Assembly (NCBI GenBank): GCA_002297545.1
Contig: DBLZ01000051.1
Location: 1-21,280 of the forward strand
Length of the DNA: 21,280 nucleotides
Source of the DNA: Prevotellaceae bacterium UBA711
Lineage (GTDB): Bacteria > Bacteroidota > Bacteroidia > Bacteroidales > Bacteroidaceae
Reading direction: 5' to 3'
This document shows, in pieces, positions 1 through 8,469 of this stretch. How positions within the stretch are numbered: position 1 is the first letter of the stretch; each line of letters starts with the position of its first letter. Both the position numbers and the translations under genes were made by a program. The notes below the pieces were generated by a model that made no database searches, had not been told where the DNA came from, and saw only the letters and a list, made by a program, of their open reading frames with translations.

Positions 1-713
1 GGAATGTGCTCAATCATACACAAATCTTTGGAATTGAAAATATACGTACCCCGCTCATTTTCATAAACCGGCAGATATTCTCCAGGTCTTTTTTCTTCCA
101 CGACCGCATACTGCCAGCGGCATGGATGGGTACAGGCTCCCTGATTGGCATCTCTTCCGGTAAAATAATTGCTCAGCAGACATCTGCCGGAATAGGAAAT
201 GCACATTGCTCCGTGAATAAACGCTTCCAGCTCCAGCTCATCCGGAATCCGGCTCCGAATTTCACTTATTTCCGCCAATGACAGTTCCCTTGCACAAACG
301 ATACGTTTCGCACCCATTCCATGCCAGAACCGCATAGATTCGTAGTTGGTATTGTTTGCCTGCGTACTGATATGCACTTCTATGTGCGGACAGATTTCCC
401 TTGCAATTGCAAATACACCAGGGTCGGAGATAATCAGCGCATCCGGACGGATGTCCCGGAGACGGTAAAAATATTCCCGCACGCCTTCCAGATCTTCATT
501 ATGGGCGAAAATGTTCGCCGTCACATATACTTTTGCATGATGCTCATGTGCAAAGGCAATCCCCTGCGCCATCTCTTCCAATGTAAAATTTTTAGCCTTG
601 GCACGCAGCCCGAAAGATTCTCCGCCGATATATACGGCGTCGGCACCGGCCATAATGGCTATGCGGCCTGTTTCGGCATTTTTTGCCGGGGAAAGAAGTT
701 CAAGAGTTCTCAA
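1..713 (-). CDS. Peptidase U32 family protein, partial (C-terminus off the left edge), probably chimeric
   Basis: The minus frame is open from about 713 to the window edge, about 237 codons. U32 family hallmarks are visible: LELLSPAKN at the N-terminus, GADAVYIGG, ISTQANNTNY, and the signature AMCISYSGRCLLSNYFTGRD followed by NQGACTHPCRW. U32 proteins are collagenase-like peptidases or tRNA/ubiquinone hydroxylation factors; the substrate cannot be told here. No ATG precedes the conserved N-terminus. A TTG at 713 is the likeliest start, overlapping the end of the PHP gene by 14 nt, which would allow translational coupling. From about residue 30 onward the protein (SFGLRAKAKNF, then the YENERGTYIFNSKD block) reads like Clostridia/Lachnospiraceae homologues and the DNA becomes more AT-rich. 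The first 30 residues and everything to the right look Bacteroidales. Family assignment is firm; integrity of the gene is doubtful. Confidence 0.85.
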   Translation of the reverse strand, partial: MRTLELLSPAKNAETGRIAIMAGADAVYIGGESFGLRAKAKNFTLEEMAQGIAFAHEHHAKVYVTANIFAHNEDLEGVREYFYRLRDIRPDALIISDPGVFAIAREICPHIEVHISTQANNTNYESMRFWHGMGAKRIVCARELSLAEISEIRSRIPDELELEAFIHGAMCISYSGRCLLSNYFTGRDANQGACTHPCRWQYAVVEEKRPGEYLPVYENERGTYIFNSKDLCMIEHI

Positions 714-1530
714 GAATGGCTGATATTTTGTTGAGAATTTCGTAGGCGTCAGCTCTGGAGGCGCTGATGCGGTCGGGCGCGTGTGCGTCGCTGTTGACGA
801 GTATCGGTACTCCGGCCCTTACCAGCCGGTCGAGGTAGCGTATTCCGGGGAAGAATCGCCCGTGTTCGGCGTATGCCTTGGTGTTCAGTTCGATGGTAAG
901 TCCTCGGTCGATTATCGTGTTTATCACAGGCTCGATGCAGCCTTGGTAGAACGAGCTGTCCTCGATACCGGGGTGGAAGTAGGACGCGTTCTGACCTACC
1001 TTGTCGAAGTGTCCCACGATGTCGAAGCCGCCTTTTTCGAGCATTTCGGAAGTGCGCCGGTAGAAAGTGTGCACCACATATTCGATATCTCCACGGAAGT
1101 ACAGCAGCATTCGTTTGGCGAATGAGCTGTATTTGCCGTCGATGTCGACGGGTTCGCCGCTCTGCGACGGTATGAAGTGGACAGAGCCAATTATGAAATC
1201 GAGGGGCAGGCTTTTGAAATATTCGTGGGAGGGGCCCCAGTCCTTACCAAGATAGTCTACCTCCATGCCGGCATAGAATTTGCACGACGAAAGCTCGGGC
1301 ATAGCTGATATGCGGCGGTATTCGTCGATGTATTCCTCCACGGCATCGAAACTCATATTGCACGGCGATTCGATAGGAATGGGGGAGTGCGGGGTGAATC
1401 CGTAGGCGGTGAATCCTTCTGCCACGGCGGCACGCGCCATGTCGAGCATGGGCGCGTGTCCGTCGCAGAACTGTGTGTGACTATGGAATGTGTATTGCTT
1501 GTGTTCTGAAATTAATTGTCTGAAGTCCAT
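700..1530 (-). CDS. PHP-domain phosphatase, histidinol-phosphatase (HisJ)-like
   Basis: A 276-aa protein with the metal-binding motifs of the PHP superfamily in order: HSH at residues 16-18 with CDGH at 22-25, PH at 47-48, GMEVDY (E90), GSVHF (H118), GHFDK (H174) and NSDAHAPD (D248, H250). This is the pattern of the HisJ/HisK-type histidinol-phosphate phosphatases, cytosolic trinuclear-metal enzymes. No his genes are nearby, so the substrate could be another phosphate ester. The ATG at 1530 lies 22 nt after the cstA stop, and the gene ends overlapping the U32 start, so cstA, this gene and the U32 gene look like one transcription unit. All catalytic residues I expect are present. Family is secure, substrate is inferred. 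Confidence 0.85.
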   Translation of the reverse strand: MDFRQLISEHKQYTFHSHTQFCDGHAPMLDMARAAVAEGFTAYGFTPHSPIPIESPCNMSFDAVEEYIDEYRRISAMPELSSCKFYAGMEVDYLGKDWGPSHEYFKSLPLDFIIGSVHFIPSQSGEPVDIDGKYSSFAKRMLLYFRGDIEYVVHTFYRRTSEMLEKGGFDIVGHFDKVGQNASYFHPGIEDSSFYQGCIEPVINTIIDRGLTIELNTKAYAEHGRFFPGIRYLDRLVRAGVPILVNSDAHAPDRISASRADAYEILNKISAILENS

Positions 1531-1552
1531 GTGGAAAAGCAGTGAGGCTTCG

Positions 1553-3034
1553 TTAATATGCCACTTCGTGTATGAGTTTCCCTTTGCGAAGTAGCAGTAG
1601 GTAGCGGCAGAAAAGGCCGAGAATAAGGGCGTCGGACAGTCCGGCGATAGTGAGGGAGGCTGCCATCGGCAGGCCGAATCCTTCGGGAGCGAAGAATATG
1701 TATGTGACCACGACCAGTGTCATAAAGAGCGCGGGCAGCAGGCATATCACGTATGCCTTACGATGCCGTGCGAGATATACCGTGGCAGCCCAAAGTGTGA
1801 CGGCGGCGAGAGTCTGGTTTGTCCACGCGAAGTATCGCCATAGAATGTCGAAATCAATCAGCATCAGCCCCAAGGCGGCTGCGAAAACAGGCAGTGATAC
1901 CAGTATTCGCTTGCGGATAGGGCCTTGGTCGATATGGAGCATGTCGGCAAGCATCAGGCGTGCCGAGCGCAGGGCGGTGTCGCCGGTAGTGATAGGCGCT
2001 GCTATCACGCCGAGCATTGCGAGGAAGCCGCCGGCGGCTCCGAGCCATTCGACGGATATGGCGCTTACGAGGGCGCCTGCGCCTGCGTGGGAGGACAGGA
2101 ATTCGGCAAGGCCGCTGTAGCTTCCTGTGAATGCTATCGCAGCGGCCGCCCATACAAGGGCCACTATGCCTTCTGCCACCATTGCGCCGTAGAATACCGG
2201 GCGGGCGAGCCGTTCGTTTTTAAGGCAGCGAGCCATCATGGGCGACTGTGTGGCATGAAAACCCGAGATGGCTCCGCACGCTATAGTGGTGAAGAGCATG
2301 GGCAGGATGGGAAAGTTATGCGCATCGGCTATGCAGTTGTGAAGAGAAGTCAGCTCGGGTATCACATATCGGTCGCTCTGCGTCATCAGCACAAAGAGTA
2401 TGCCAAGAGCCATCACCAGAACGGTCAGGCCGAAGACTGGATAGAGCTTGCCTATGATCTTGTCTATGGGCAACACGGTGGCCAGGACGAAATAAGCGAT
2501 GGCCACAAGCAATACGACGAAAACCTCCCAGGTCATATTGCCAGACATGGGCACCTCCAGCGCAGGACATGATATGTTGGCGGCCAGCAACTCGGCGGAC
2601 TGGGACATGAAGACCGAGCCCACCAATATCATCAGCAACAAGGCCGCGACACGCATAAACAGGCGCGGCCCCCTCCCCATGTACTTGCCTATTATCTCCG
2701 GCAGGCTTAGGCCGTTGTTCTTCAACGACATCACTCCGGCCACCATGTCGTGCATGCTGCCCATGAAGATGCCGCCCAGCGTTATCCAGAGAAAGGCCAC
2801 CGGACCGTAGGCAGCGCCAAGCACGGCACCGAAGATCGGGCCGAGACCGGCAATGTTCAGCAACTGTATGAGAAAGATGCGCCAGCGTGGCATGGGGATG
2901 TAATCCACACCATCATAGTGTGTCTTGGACGGCACGGGATTGGTCTCGTTTATGTCACACGCCTTCTCCAGGTATCGTCCGTAAGTAAAGTATGCCGTTA
3001 TCAACGCGGCAAGGCATATAAGAAACGTTATCAT
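1553..3034 (-). CDS. cstA: Carbon starvation protein CstA family permease
   Basis: A 493-aa, very hydrophobic protein with roughly a dozen membrane segments. CstA family features are PMPRWRIFLIQLLNIAGLGP near the N-terminus, the PVAFLWITLGGIFMGSMHDM block, ISGFHATQSPMMARC in the middle and APITTGDTALRSARLMLAD towards the C-terminus. CstA proteins are inner-membrane permeases; characterised members take up peptides or pyruvate during carbon limitation. This is the short (~480-500 aa) form usual in Bacteroidetes, against about 700 aa in E. coli. It is probably the first gene of the cstA-PHP-U32 unit. I saw no convincing TAnnTTTG promoter in the 128 nt upstream, which instead hold a large hairpin. 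Confidence 0.9.
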   Translation of the reverse strand: MITFLICLAALITAYFTYGRYLEKACDINETNPVPSKTHYDGVDYIPMPRWRIFLIQLLNIAGLGPIFGAVLGAAYGPVAFLWITLGGIFMGSMHDMVAGVMSLKNNGLSLPEIIGKYMGRGPRLFMRVAALLLMILVGSVFMSQSAELLAANISCPALEVPMSGNMTWEVFVVLLVAIAYFVLATVLPIDKIIGKLYPVFGLTVLVMALGILFVLMTQSDRYVIPELTSLHNCIADAHNFPILPMLFTTIACGAISGFHATQSPMMARCLKNERLARPVFYGAMVAEGIVALVWAAAAIAFTGSYSGLAEFLSSHAGAGALVSAISVEWLGAAGGFLAMLGVIAAPITTGDTALRSARLMLADMLHIDQGPIRKRILVSLPVFAAALGLMLIDFDILWRYFAWTNQTLAAVTLWAATVYLARHRKAYVICLLPALFMTLVVVTYIFFAPEGFGLPMAASLTIAGLSDALILGLFCRYLLLLRKGKLIHEVAY

Positions 3035-3078
3035 CGTTAGTCTTATGATTAGAGACTCTCCCTCTCAAAACCCGGTTC

Positions 3079-3136
3079 GCAAGCTATAGCGTTCCCCTCC
3101 ATGCAGGGTGGCATAGAGGGGAACGCTATGGCTTGC
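3079..3136. terminator. Long hairpin between the epimerase gene and cstA
   Basis: Two 21-nt arms (3079-3099 and 3116-3136) are reverse complements except at one position, which is a G:U pair on the plus-strand RNA and an A/C mismatch on the minus-strand RNA. The loop is 16 nt. It lies 26 nt downstream of the epimerase stop and 45 nt upstream of the cstA start. It could end the epimerase transcript, but there is no clean U-run on the minus strand (only GTTTT further on), so a processing or mRNA-protecting role is also possible. Confidence 0.6.
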
Positions 3137-3162
3137 TTGTTGATTGCCGGTAGTGTTCTTGT

Positions 3163-4056
3163 CTACACGTTGAACCTTATGTTCCACAGATTATGGACTG
3201 ATACCTGACCGGGCATGGCATGCTGGGTGTAAGGACGTATATCCAAATCCACGCTGTACCCGATGCGGTCGGGCATGCCGTACCAAGGCTCCACACAGAC
3301 AAACGGACACAGCAAGTCTGTCATCTGCCATATCAGTGTCACCGGCGCAGCGTGCGAAATCCGACATATTTCCGTCTCTCCGTCCGTACGCAGCAACGTG
3401 ACTTCCCTTATCTGACCTTTATCGAAGATGAGGGCCTCGTTGTGGAATGTCTCCACGCTGATGGGAATCAGTCCCTCGGCCGTCTGGGGCACTATGTAGC
3501 GTTCCCCGCCGAAGCAGCCTTGTTCCGTGGCACGCACCACGCTGAGTCCGTCAGACGGCAACGGGCGCATGTATCCCACCACCTCGGCACCCTCACTATA
3601 GTCCGGCAGCATGATGGCCGGATGTCCGCCTATCTGGTAATAGAGCGGAGCATCGTCGGAGGGGTTGACCACACTGGCATTGCAGGTGAGGGTCTTGCCC
3701 TCCAGGGCATAAGTGATTGTGAGCGTGAAGGCAAAGGGATACTGGCGCAATGTCTCCTCGTTCTCACTCACGGAGAAACTGATGGCAGCATACTCCTTGG
3801 CCTCGGACGGAGTGAACTCCATCGTGCGTACAAAGCCGTGCTTTGCCAGTCTGTAGGTCTGCCCACGGTACTTGTACTCGCCGTTCCACAATCCTCCGCA
3901 TGCAGGGAACAGTATCGGTGAATGACCGTGCCAGAAGGCCGGGTCGCCGTTCCACCACAACTCGCGTCCGCACTCCTTGTCCACCACGCTCACGACCTCG
4001 GCACCCAAAGATGCTATGGTCACGCGCAGGTAGTCGTTCTCTATAATGTGGTTCAT
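3163..4056 (-). CDS. Aldose 1-epimerase family protein (LacX/YeaD-like)
   Basis: A 297-aa protein of the galactose mutarotase-like fold, which interconverts alpha and beta anomers of aldoses or sugar phosphates in the cytosol. Likely catalytic and binding residues are visible: KHGFVR (H73), IGGHPAI (H145, the general-acid position) and CVEPWYGMPD (E256, the general-base position). The short length and the EPWYG motif favour the LacX/YeaD-type branch over classical GalM (~340 aa). It has no signal peptide. It stands alone between two non-coding stretches, with 379 nt to ackA upstream and 128 nt to cstA downstream, so it is probably monocistronic. The ATG at 4056 is directly followed by the conserved N-terminal strand. 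The sugar substrate is unknown. Confidence 0.88.
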   Translation of the reverse strand: MNHIIENDYLRVTIASLGAEVVSVVDKECGRELWWNGDPAFWHGHSPILFPACGGLWNGEYKYRGQTYRLAKHGFVRTMEFTPSEAKEYAAISFSVSENEETLRQYPFAFTLTITYALEGKTLTCNASVVNPSDDAPLYYQIGGHPAIMLPDYSEGAEVVGYMRPLPSDGLSVVRATEQGCFGGERYIVPQTAEGLIPISVETFHNEALIFDKGQIREVTLLRTDGETEICRISHAAPVTLIWQMTDLLCPFVCVEPWYGMPDRIGYSVDLDIRPYTQHAMPGQVSVHNLWNIRFNV

Positions 4057-4435
4057 GGTGTTATTCGTGTCTATGTCTTTATTATAATTATGAGGGTATG
4101 TCAGAATGTGATTTAGGGCCGCAATGTCCCCGTCGCCCGCCTTATAAGTCGCAGGTATAGGCTGAGGGCTGAAGGCCCAACAGCGGTCAGCCCGGGGCAG
4201 CGCCCCGGGTATGATGTATTCCTCTCAGCCTTGCGCCCTGAAAGGGCAAAAGCCTTAGTCATCAAGTATTCCTCCACGGCACCTATGCGCTTTTGCCCTT
4301 TCAGGGCGACCGTTGTTGTTTGCGTTATACCCAGGGCGTTGCCCTGGGCTGTGGGCTCCTTGGGCCTTCAGCCCGCTGCATAGTGGATAGCAATCTGTTT
4401 GCGTATATCTCCATTTTTGACACACCCTCGGTATC
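4057..4435. other. Non-coding stretch between the epimerase gene and ackA, mostly palindromic repeat
   Basis: 379 bp without a supportable gene. About 215 bp of it is the palindromic repeat listed separately. The ~100 bp next to the epimerase start are AT-rich (TTTATTATAATTATG) and probably carry its promoter, but I found no TAnnTTTG box on the minus strand. Confidence 0.7.
4161..4378. repeat. Composite palindromic (REP/BIME-like) intergenic repeat
   Basis: The element is an imperfect inverted repeat made of nested hairpins. Its outer ends are GGGCTGAAGGCCC (4166-4178) and its exact reverse complement (4362-4374). Inside are two analogous GC hairpins: CCCGGGGC-AGC-GCCCCGGG (4191-4209) and CCCAGGGC-GTT-GCCCTGGG (4330-4348). 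Next comes a perfect 20-nt inverted pair (4234-4253 and 4289-4308) whose arms each hold the small hairpin GCCC-TGAAA-GGGC. The spacer contains GTATTCCTC twice (4216-4224, 4266-4274). Short GC palindromes of this kind recur between genes in Bacteroidetes and resemble REP elements mobilised by Y1 REP-associated (RAYT/IS200-like) transposases. No transposase is present, so it would be non-autonomous. It could also terminate ackA transcription. Confidence 0.75.
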
Positions 4436-5629
4436 TCAATTGCAGAGAGCCTGGGTATCCAGAGCGATCATCAGCTCCTCATCGGTGGGGATGCAGCACA
4501 CCGTCACCTTGGAGTCGTCGGCAGAGAGCACGGCCTCCGTTGCACGGCAGGCACGATTCTTCTCTACGTCCATCTTCACGCCCATATACTCCAAGCCTTC
4601 GGTTGCGCCCTCGCGCACCTCCCACTGGTTCTCGCCGGCACCACCGGTGAACAGGATTATGTCCACACCACCCATGGCAGCAGCATACTGACCGATGTAC
4701 TTCTTTATGCGATAGGTGTACATCTCCTTGGCCAAACGTGCCTTCTCGTTGCCGTCCTTGATGGCTGCCAGTATGTCGCGGAAGTCACTGGACAGACAGC
4801 TTACACCGGCCAGACCGGACTGCTTGTTCAGCAGGTTGGATATACCTTTGGTGTCGAGGCCGAGCTTGTCCATGAGGAACGTAACGGCGCCTGCATCGAT
4901 GTCACCGCTGCGGGTACCCATCACCAGCCCCTCCAGCGGAGTCAGGCCCATGCTGGTGTCCACACACTTGCCATCCTTCACGGCAGCTATGGAGGCACCG
5001 TTGCCTATATGGCAGGTAATTATCTTCTTGCCCTCGGCCTTGCAGCCCAAGAACTCGCAGACACGCTGTGACACGTAGCGATGGCTGGTGCCGTGGAAGC
5101 CATAACGACGCACGCCATACTTCTCGTACAGTTCGTATGGCAGGGCATACATGTAGGCATAGTCGGGCATAGTCTGGTGGAAGGCGGTATCGAAGACGCC
5201 TACCTGAGGTATATCGGGCATAAGGGCGGTGACAGCGTTCACGCCCTTGATATTGGCCGGATTGTGCAGTGGAGCCAGATCGTTGCAGGCTTCAAAAGCC
5301 TCCATCACCTCGGGAGTCAGACGTACGGACTGATTAAACTTCTCACCGCCATGCACCATGCGGTGTCCCACGGCATCCAGCTCGTCCAGGCTCTTCAGTA
5401 CGGCATACTCGCCGGAGGTGAGTACCTCGAATATCCACTGTACGCCGGCGGTGTGCTCGCTGATGGCACGCTGCATCTTGTGCTTCTCGCCGTTGAGCTT
5501 CACGGTGATGAAACTATCGGGCAGGCCTATCTTCTCTATGCCGCCACTGGTGATTACGCTCCTGTCGGTCATGTCATAGAGCGCATATTTGATGGAGGAA
5601 CTGCCACAGTTCAATACAAGTATCTTCAT
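4436..5629 (-). CDS. ackA: Acetate kinase
   Basis: A 397-aa, full-length acetate kinase. It makes ATP and acetate from acetyl phosphate and ADP in the cytosol, the last step of the Pta-AckA pathway. Visible signatures: LVLNCGSSSIKY at the N-terminus (N7), VGHRMVHGG (R90), GVFDTAFHQTMP (D147), YGFHGTSHRYVS (H179), the phosphate-binding block HIGNGAS and MGTRSGDID (R240), and PTDEELMIA (E384). These match the catalytic and substrate-binding positions known in the family. It follows pta by 43 nt, so the two form the usual pta-ackA unit. The downstream repeat at 4161-4378 may act as the 3' end of the transcript. Confidence 0.97.
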   Translation of the reverse strand: MKILVLNCGSSSIKYALYDMTDRSVITSGGIEKIGLPDSFITVKLNGEKHKMQRAISEHTAGVQWIFEVLTSGEYAVLKSLDELDAVGHRMVHGGEKFNQSVRLTPEVMEAFEACNDLAPLHNPANIKGVNAVTALMPDIPQVGVFDTAFHQTMPDYAYMYALPYELYEKYGVRRYGFHGTSHRYVSQRVCEFLGCKAEGKKIITCHIGNGASIAAVKDGKCVDTSMGLTPLEGLVMGTRSGDIDAGAVTFLMDKLGLDTKGISNLLNKQSGLAGVSCLSSDFRDILAAIKDGNEKARLAKEMYTYRIKKYIGQYAAAMGGVDIILFTGGAGENQWEVREGATEGLEYMGVKMDVEKNRACRATEAVLSADDSKVTVCCIPTDEELMIALDTQALCN

Positions 5630-5672
5630 GTCTTTATTAGGGAGTTATAGTTCTGAATACTGGAGTTAAGTG

Positions 5673-6686
5673 TCACTTCTTGGCATCCATGGCCTGACAT
5701 GCCGTGATGGCCACCATCTTGTAGATGTCGTCCACGGAGCATCCGCGTGAGAGGTCGTTCACGGGACGCGCTATGCCCTGCAGTATGGGACCTATGGCAT
5801 CGGCACCACCCAGGCGCTGCACCAACTTATAGCTGATATTGCCCACCTCCAGCGAGGGCACTACCAATACGTTGGCATGTCCGGCGATGTGGCTACCGGG
5901 GCACTTCTTCTCGCCTACGGAAGGTACAAGGGCGGCATCGGCCTGCAACTCGCCGTCGATCTCCAGTTCGGGTGCCATCTCGTGTGCCAGACGTGTGGCC
6001 TCCACCACCTTGTCCACCACGTCGTGCTTGGCGCTACCCTTGGTGCTGAAGCTCAGCATTGCCACGCGGGGTTCGGCAAAGCCTGCCACGCTCTTGGCCG
6101 TCTGGGCGGTGCAGACAGCTATCTGTGCCAACTGACCGGCATCGGGCACCGGTGTGACGGCCACGTCACCGATTACCAGGACGCCGTTCTCGCCATACTC
6201 GGGCTTGTCGGTAATCATCAGCATGGCACCGCTCACACAGGTAATGCCGGGGGCACACTTGATGATCTGCAGGGCGGGACGCAGGGTGTCGCCTGTGGTG
6301 CTCAGCGCTCCGGAAATCTGACCGTCGGCATGTCCGCTCTTGATGATGAGGCAACCAAAGTACAGGGGATCCATGACCAGTTCGCGCGCCTTCTCGATGG
6401 TGAGGCCCTTCTTCTGGCGCAATTGGTACAGAAGCTGTGCATACTCCTCGGTCTTGTCGCTGGTGGCGGGATCTATGATCTCGGCCTTGTCCAGATTCTT
6501 CAGGCCCAGTTTGGCTCCCAGAGCATGTATTTCCTCCGGATTGCCTATGAGGATGATGTCGGCCAACCCGTCGCGCAGGGACATATCCGCTGCGGTGAGG
6601 GTACGCTCTTCCAGACTCTCGGGCAGCACGATGCGCTGCTTGTTCTGCTGCGCACGGGCAATGATTTGTTGCATTAGTTGTGACAT
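5673..6686 (-). CDS. pta: Phosphate acetyltransferase
   Basis: A 337-aa phosphotransacetylase that converts acetyl-CoA and phosphate to acetyl phosphate and CoA. It is the short catalytic form (~330 aa), lacking the N-terminal DRTGG/P-loop extension of enterobacterial Pta. Family signatures: QRIVLPESLEERTLTAAD near the N-terminus, SGALSTTGDTLRPALQII, the FSTKGSAKH segment, DGELQADAALVP and the C-terminal GPILQGIARPVNDLSRGCS. It lies 69 nt downstream of cdaA and 43 nt upstream of ackA on the same strand. No separate promoter box is visible in the 69 nt, so it may be read from the folP promoter. Acetyl phosphate made here feeds AckA. Confidence 0.96.
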   Translation of the reverse strand: MSQLMQQIIARAQQNKQRIVLPESLEERTLTAADMSLRDGLADIILIGNPEEIHALGAKLGLKNLDKAEIIDPATSDKTEEYAQLLYQLRQKKGLTIEKARELVMDPLYFGCLIIKSGHADGQISGALSTTGDTLRPALQIIKCAPGITCVSGAMLMITDKPEYGENGVLVIGDVAVTPVPDAGQLAQIAVCTAQTAKSVAGFAEPRVAMLSFSTKGSAKHDVVDKVVEATRLAHEMAPELEIDGELQADAALVPSVGEKKCPGSHIAGHANVLVVPSLEVGNISYKLVQRLGGADAIGPILQGIARPVNDLSRGCSVDDIYKMVAITACQAMDAKK

Positions 6687-6755
6687 AGTCTTAGATATTA
6701 TTTTATTGTTTCATACGTTCCTACATACATGTTATGTTGCGTTGCTGAATGACGG

Positions 6756-7541
6756 TCAGAAGCGGCCTCGCATGAGTATGCGCTCCAGGTGTTCCGCATC
6801 CATGTGCGGCAGGTACTCGTTGTTGTATGACGCCGTAATGCCGCCCGTCTCCTCGCTGACCACTATTGCCAGGGCATCCGTTTCCTTGCTTATGCCACGG
6901 GCGGCGCGGTGGCGCAACCCGAACTCCTTGGGGATGTCCAGGTCGTGGCTGATGGGCAGGATACATGCAGCTGCGGTAATCTGTCCGCCGGAAATTATCA
7001 TGGCGCCATCGTGAAGTGGCGAATTCTTGAAGAAGATGTTCTCTATGAGACGCTGGGAAATGCGCGCCTCGATGCGCTCTCCCGTACGTACGAAGTCGCC
7101 CAGCGGAAGGTCGTTCTGTATCACTATCAGTGCCCCCACCTTGTGCTTGCCCATGTTCAGGCAGGCCATGACGACGGGCATGATCATGTCGCGGTCGTAC
7201 CTATACTCCTCGTTCAGAGAGCTACGGGCTGCCTTGGGGCGAAAGAACTGCATGAGGGAGTTAACACGCTCATGCGTGCCGATGGTATAGAATAAGTGAC
7301 GTATCTCCTCCTGGAACAGCACTATGATGGCAATGGCACCCACGTTGACCAACTGATTGAGGATGCTGCCGAGAAGTTTCATCTCCAGCACCTTGCTGAC
7401 CAATATCCAGATGCTGATGAAGACCAGCACGCCATAGAAGATATTCACGGAGCGCGACTTCTTCATCAACTTGTAACCAAAGAACAGCACTATGGTCACA
7501 AGGAATACGTCTATCAGGTCCTTTATTCCGAAATCAAGCAT
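6756..7541 (-). CDS. cdaA: Diadenylate cyclase, CdaA type
   Basis: A 261-aa membrane-anchored enzyme that condenses two ATP to cyclic di-AMP, a messenger controlling potassium/osmotic balance and wall integrity. Three hydrophobic segments occupy roughly residues 10-26, 33-50 and 60-77. They are followed by a DAC domain with the two diagnostic motifs, DGA (178-180, in SPLHDGAMII) and RHR (210-212, in LRHRAARGIS), and the SEETGG loop (229-234). Size and layout match CdaA/YbbP. Its start overlaps the folP stop by 19 nt, so the two are translationally coupled, a linkage I regard as common in Bacteroidetes. No CdaR-like regulator follows; pta does. Confidence 0.96.
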   Translation of the reverse strand: MLDFGIKDLIDVFLVTIVLFFGYKLMKKSRSVNIFYGVLVFISIWILVSKVLEMKLLGSILNQLVNVGAIAIIVLFQEEIRHLFYTIGTHERVNSLMQFFRPKAARSSLNEEYRYDRDMIMPVVMACLNMGKHKVGALIVIQNDLPLGDFVRTGERIEARISQRLIENIFFKNSPLHDGAMIISGGQITAAACILPISHDLDIPKEFGLRHRAARGISKETDALAIVVSEETGGITASYNNEYLPHMDAEHLERILMRGRF

Positions 7542-8368
7542 TGTGTATATATCTTTACGGCCTCCACAGCCTCGCGCACATCGTGAACGCGAAGTATGTC
7601 GGCACCGTTCAACAGTGCCATGGTGTGCAGCACGGTGGTACCGTTGAGAGCCTGCTCGGGCGTACAGCCCAGCAGGCGGTATATCATACTCTTGCGGCTG
7701 ACACCAACCAGCAGCGGACAGCCCAGCAGGCGGAACTCGCTGAGGCGAGCCATCATCCGGTAATTCTGCTGCAAGGTCTTGCCAAAGCCGAAACCGGGAT
7801 CCAGGATGACATCGGCCACGCCCATTTCATGCAACGTCTCCACACGTTCGCCCAAAGAGCGGAACACCTCCGTCATGACGTCCGTATAGGTTGGTGCCTG
7901 CTGCATATCCTTGGGTGTTCCCTGCATGTGCATCAGTATGTACGGAACGTGAAGGTCCGCCACAGTGGGAAACATCTCCGGGTCCATATCGCCTCCGGCT
8001 ATGTCATTGACAATATCCACACCGGCCTCCACGGCCCTGCGCGCCACCTCCGCCCGGAACGTGTCCACGCTGATGATGGCATCCGGCCACTCCTCCCGTG
8101 CGATCTCTATGGCAGGCTGCAGGCGTTGCCACTCCTCCAGGGGGCTGACATCATCGGCTCCGGGACGGCTGCTATAGCCGCCTATGTCCAGCATGGAGGC
8201 ACCCTCCTGCCGTATCCTGCGCACCCGTTGGCGTATGGTTTCCGGATCAGGGCAACGGCTGACGGCATAGAAAGAGTCGGGGGTGACGTTCAGTATGCCC
8301 ATCACCTGAGGACACGCCAAATCCACCAACCGGCCGCGAATGTTCATGGTCTGTATCGTCTTTTCCAT
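7523..8368 (-). CDS. folP: Dihydropteroate synthase
   Basis: A folate-pathway enzyme joining 4-aminobenzoate to hydroxymethyl-dihydropterin diphosphate, and the sulfonamide target. TIM-barrel signatures occur in order: PQVMGILNVTPDSF, DIGGYSSRPGADDVS, VNDIAGGDMD, ILDPGFGFGKT, PLLVGVSRKSMIYRL and LRVHDVREAVEA. The frame is open to an ATG at 8401. I choose the ATG at 8368, giving 281 aa, because the eleven residues before it (LPRGHRVDRI) look non-conserved and the shorter form fits the family length. Its 3' end overlaps cdaA. A good TTTG-N19-TAnnTTTG promoter lies about 100 nt upstream, making this the likely first gene of the folP-cdaA-pta-ackA set. Confidence 0.95.
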   Translation of the reverse strand: MEKTIQTMNIRGRLVDLACPQVMGILNVTPDSFYAVSRCPDPETIRQRVRRIRQEGASMLDIGGYSSRPGADDVSPLEEWQRLQPAIEIAREEWPDAIISVDTFRAEVARRAVEAGVDIVNDIAGGDMDPEMFPTVADLHVPYILMHMQGTPKDMQQAPTYTDVMTEVFRSLGERVETLHEMGVADVILDPGFGFGKTLQQNYRMMARLSEFRLLGCPLLVGVSRKSMIYRLLGCTPEQALNGTTVLHTMALLNGADILRVHDVREAVEAVKIYTQCLISE

Positions 8369-8469
8369 TATTCTGTCTACTCTGTGGCCACGAGGCAACA
8401 TGTCACGCTCCGGCAGGCGGTAGCCCTCAAGCCGTGGAGTTTAGCCCGACTATTGCCCTTAATGCGCCT

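Noticed and set aside
6..734. Plus-strand open frames of 91 and 137 codons at the left edge
   Set aside because: They lie antisense to the U32 gene, whose minus frame carries clear family motifs; the plus translations show none.
5877..6677. A 266-codon plus-strand open frame over pta
   Set aside because: It is antisense to a well-conserved pta; the Gly/His/Leu-rich composition is typical of a shadow.
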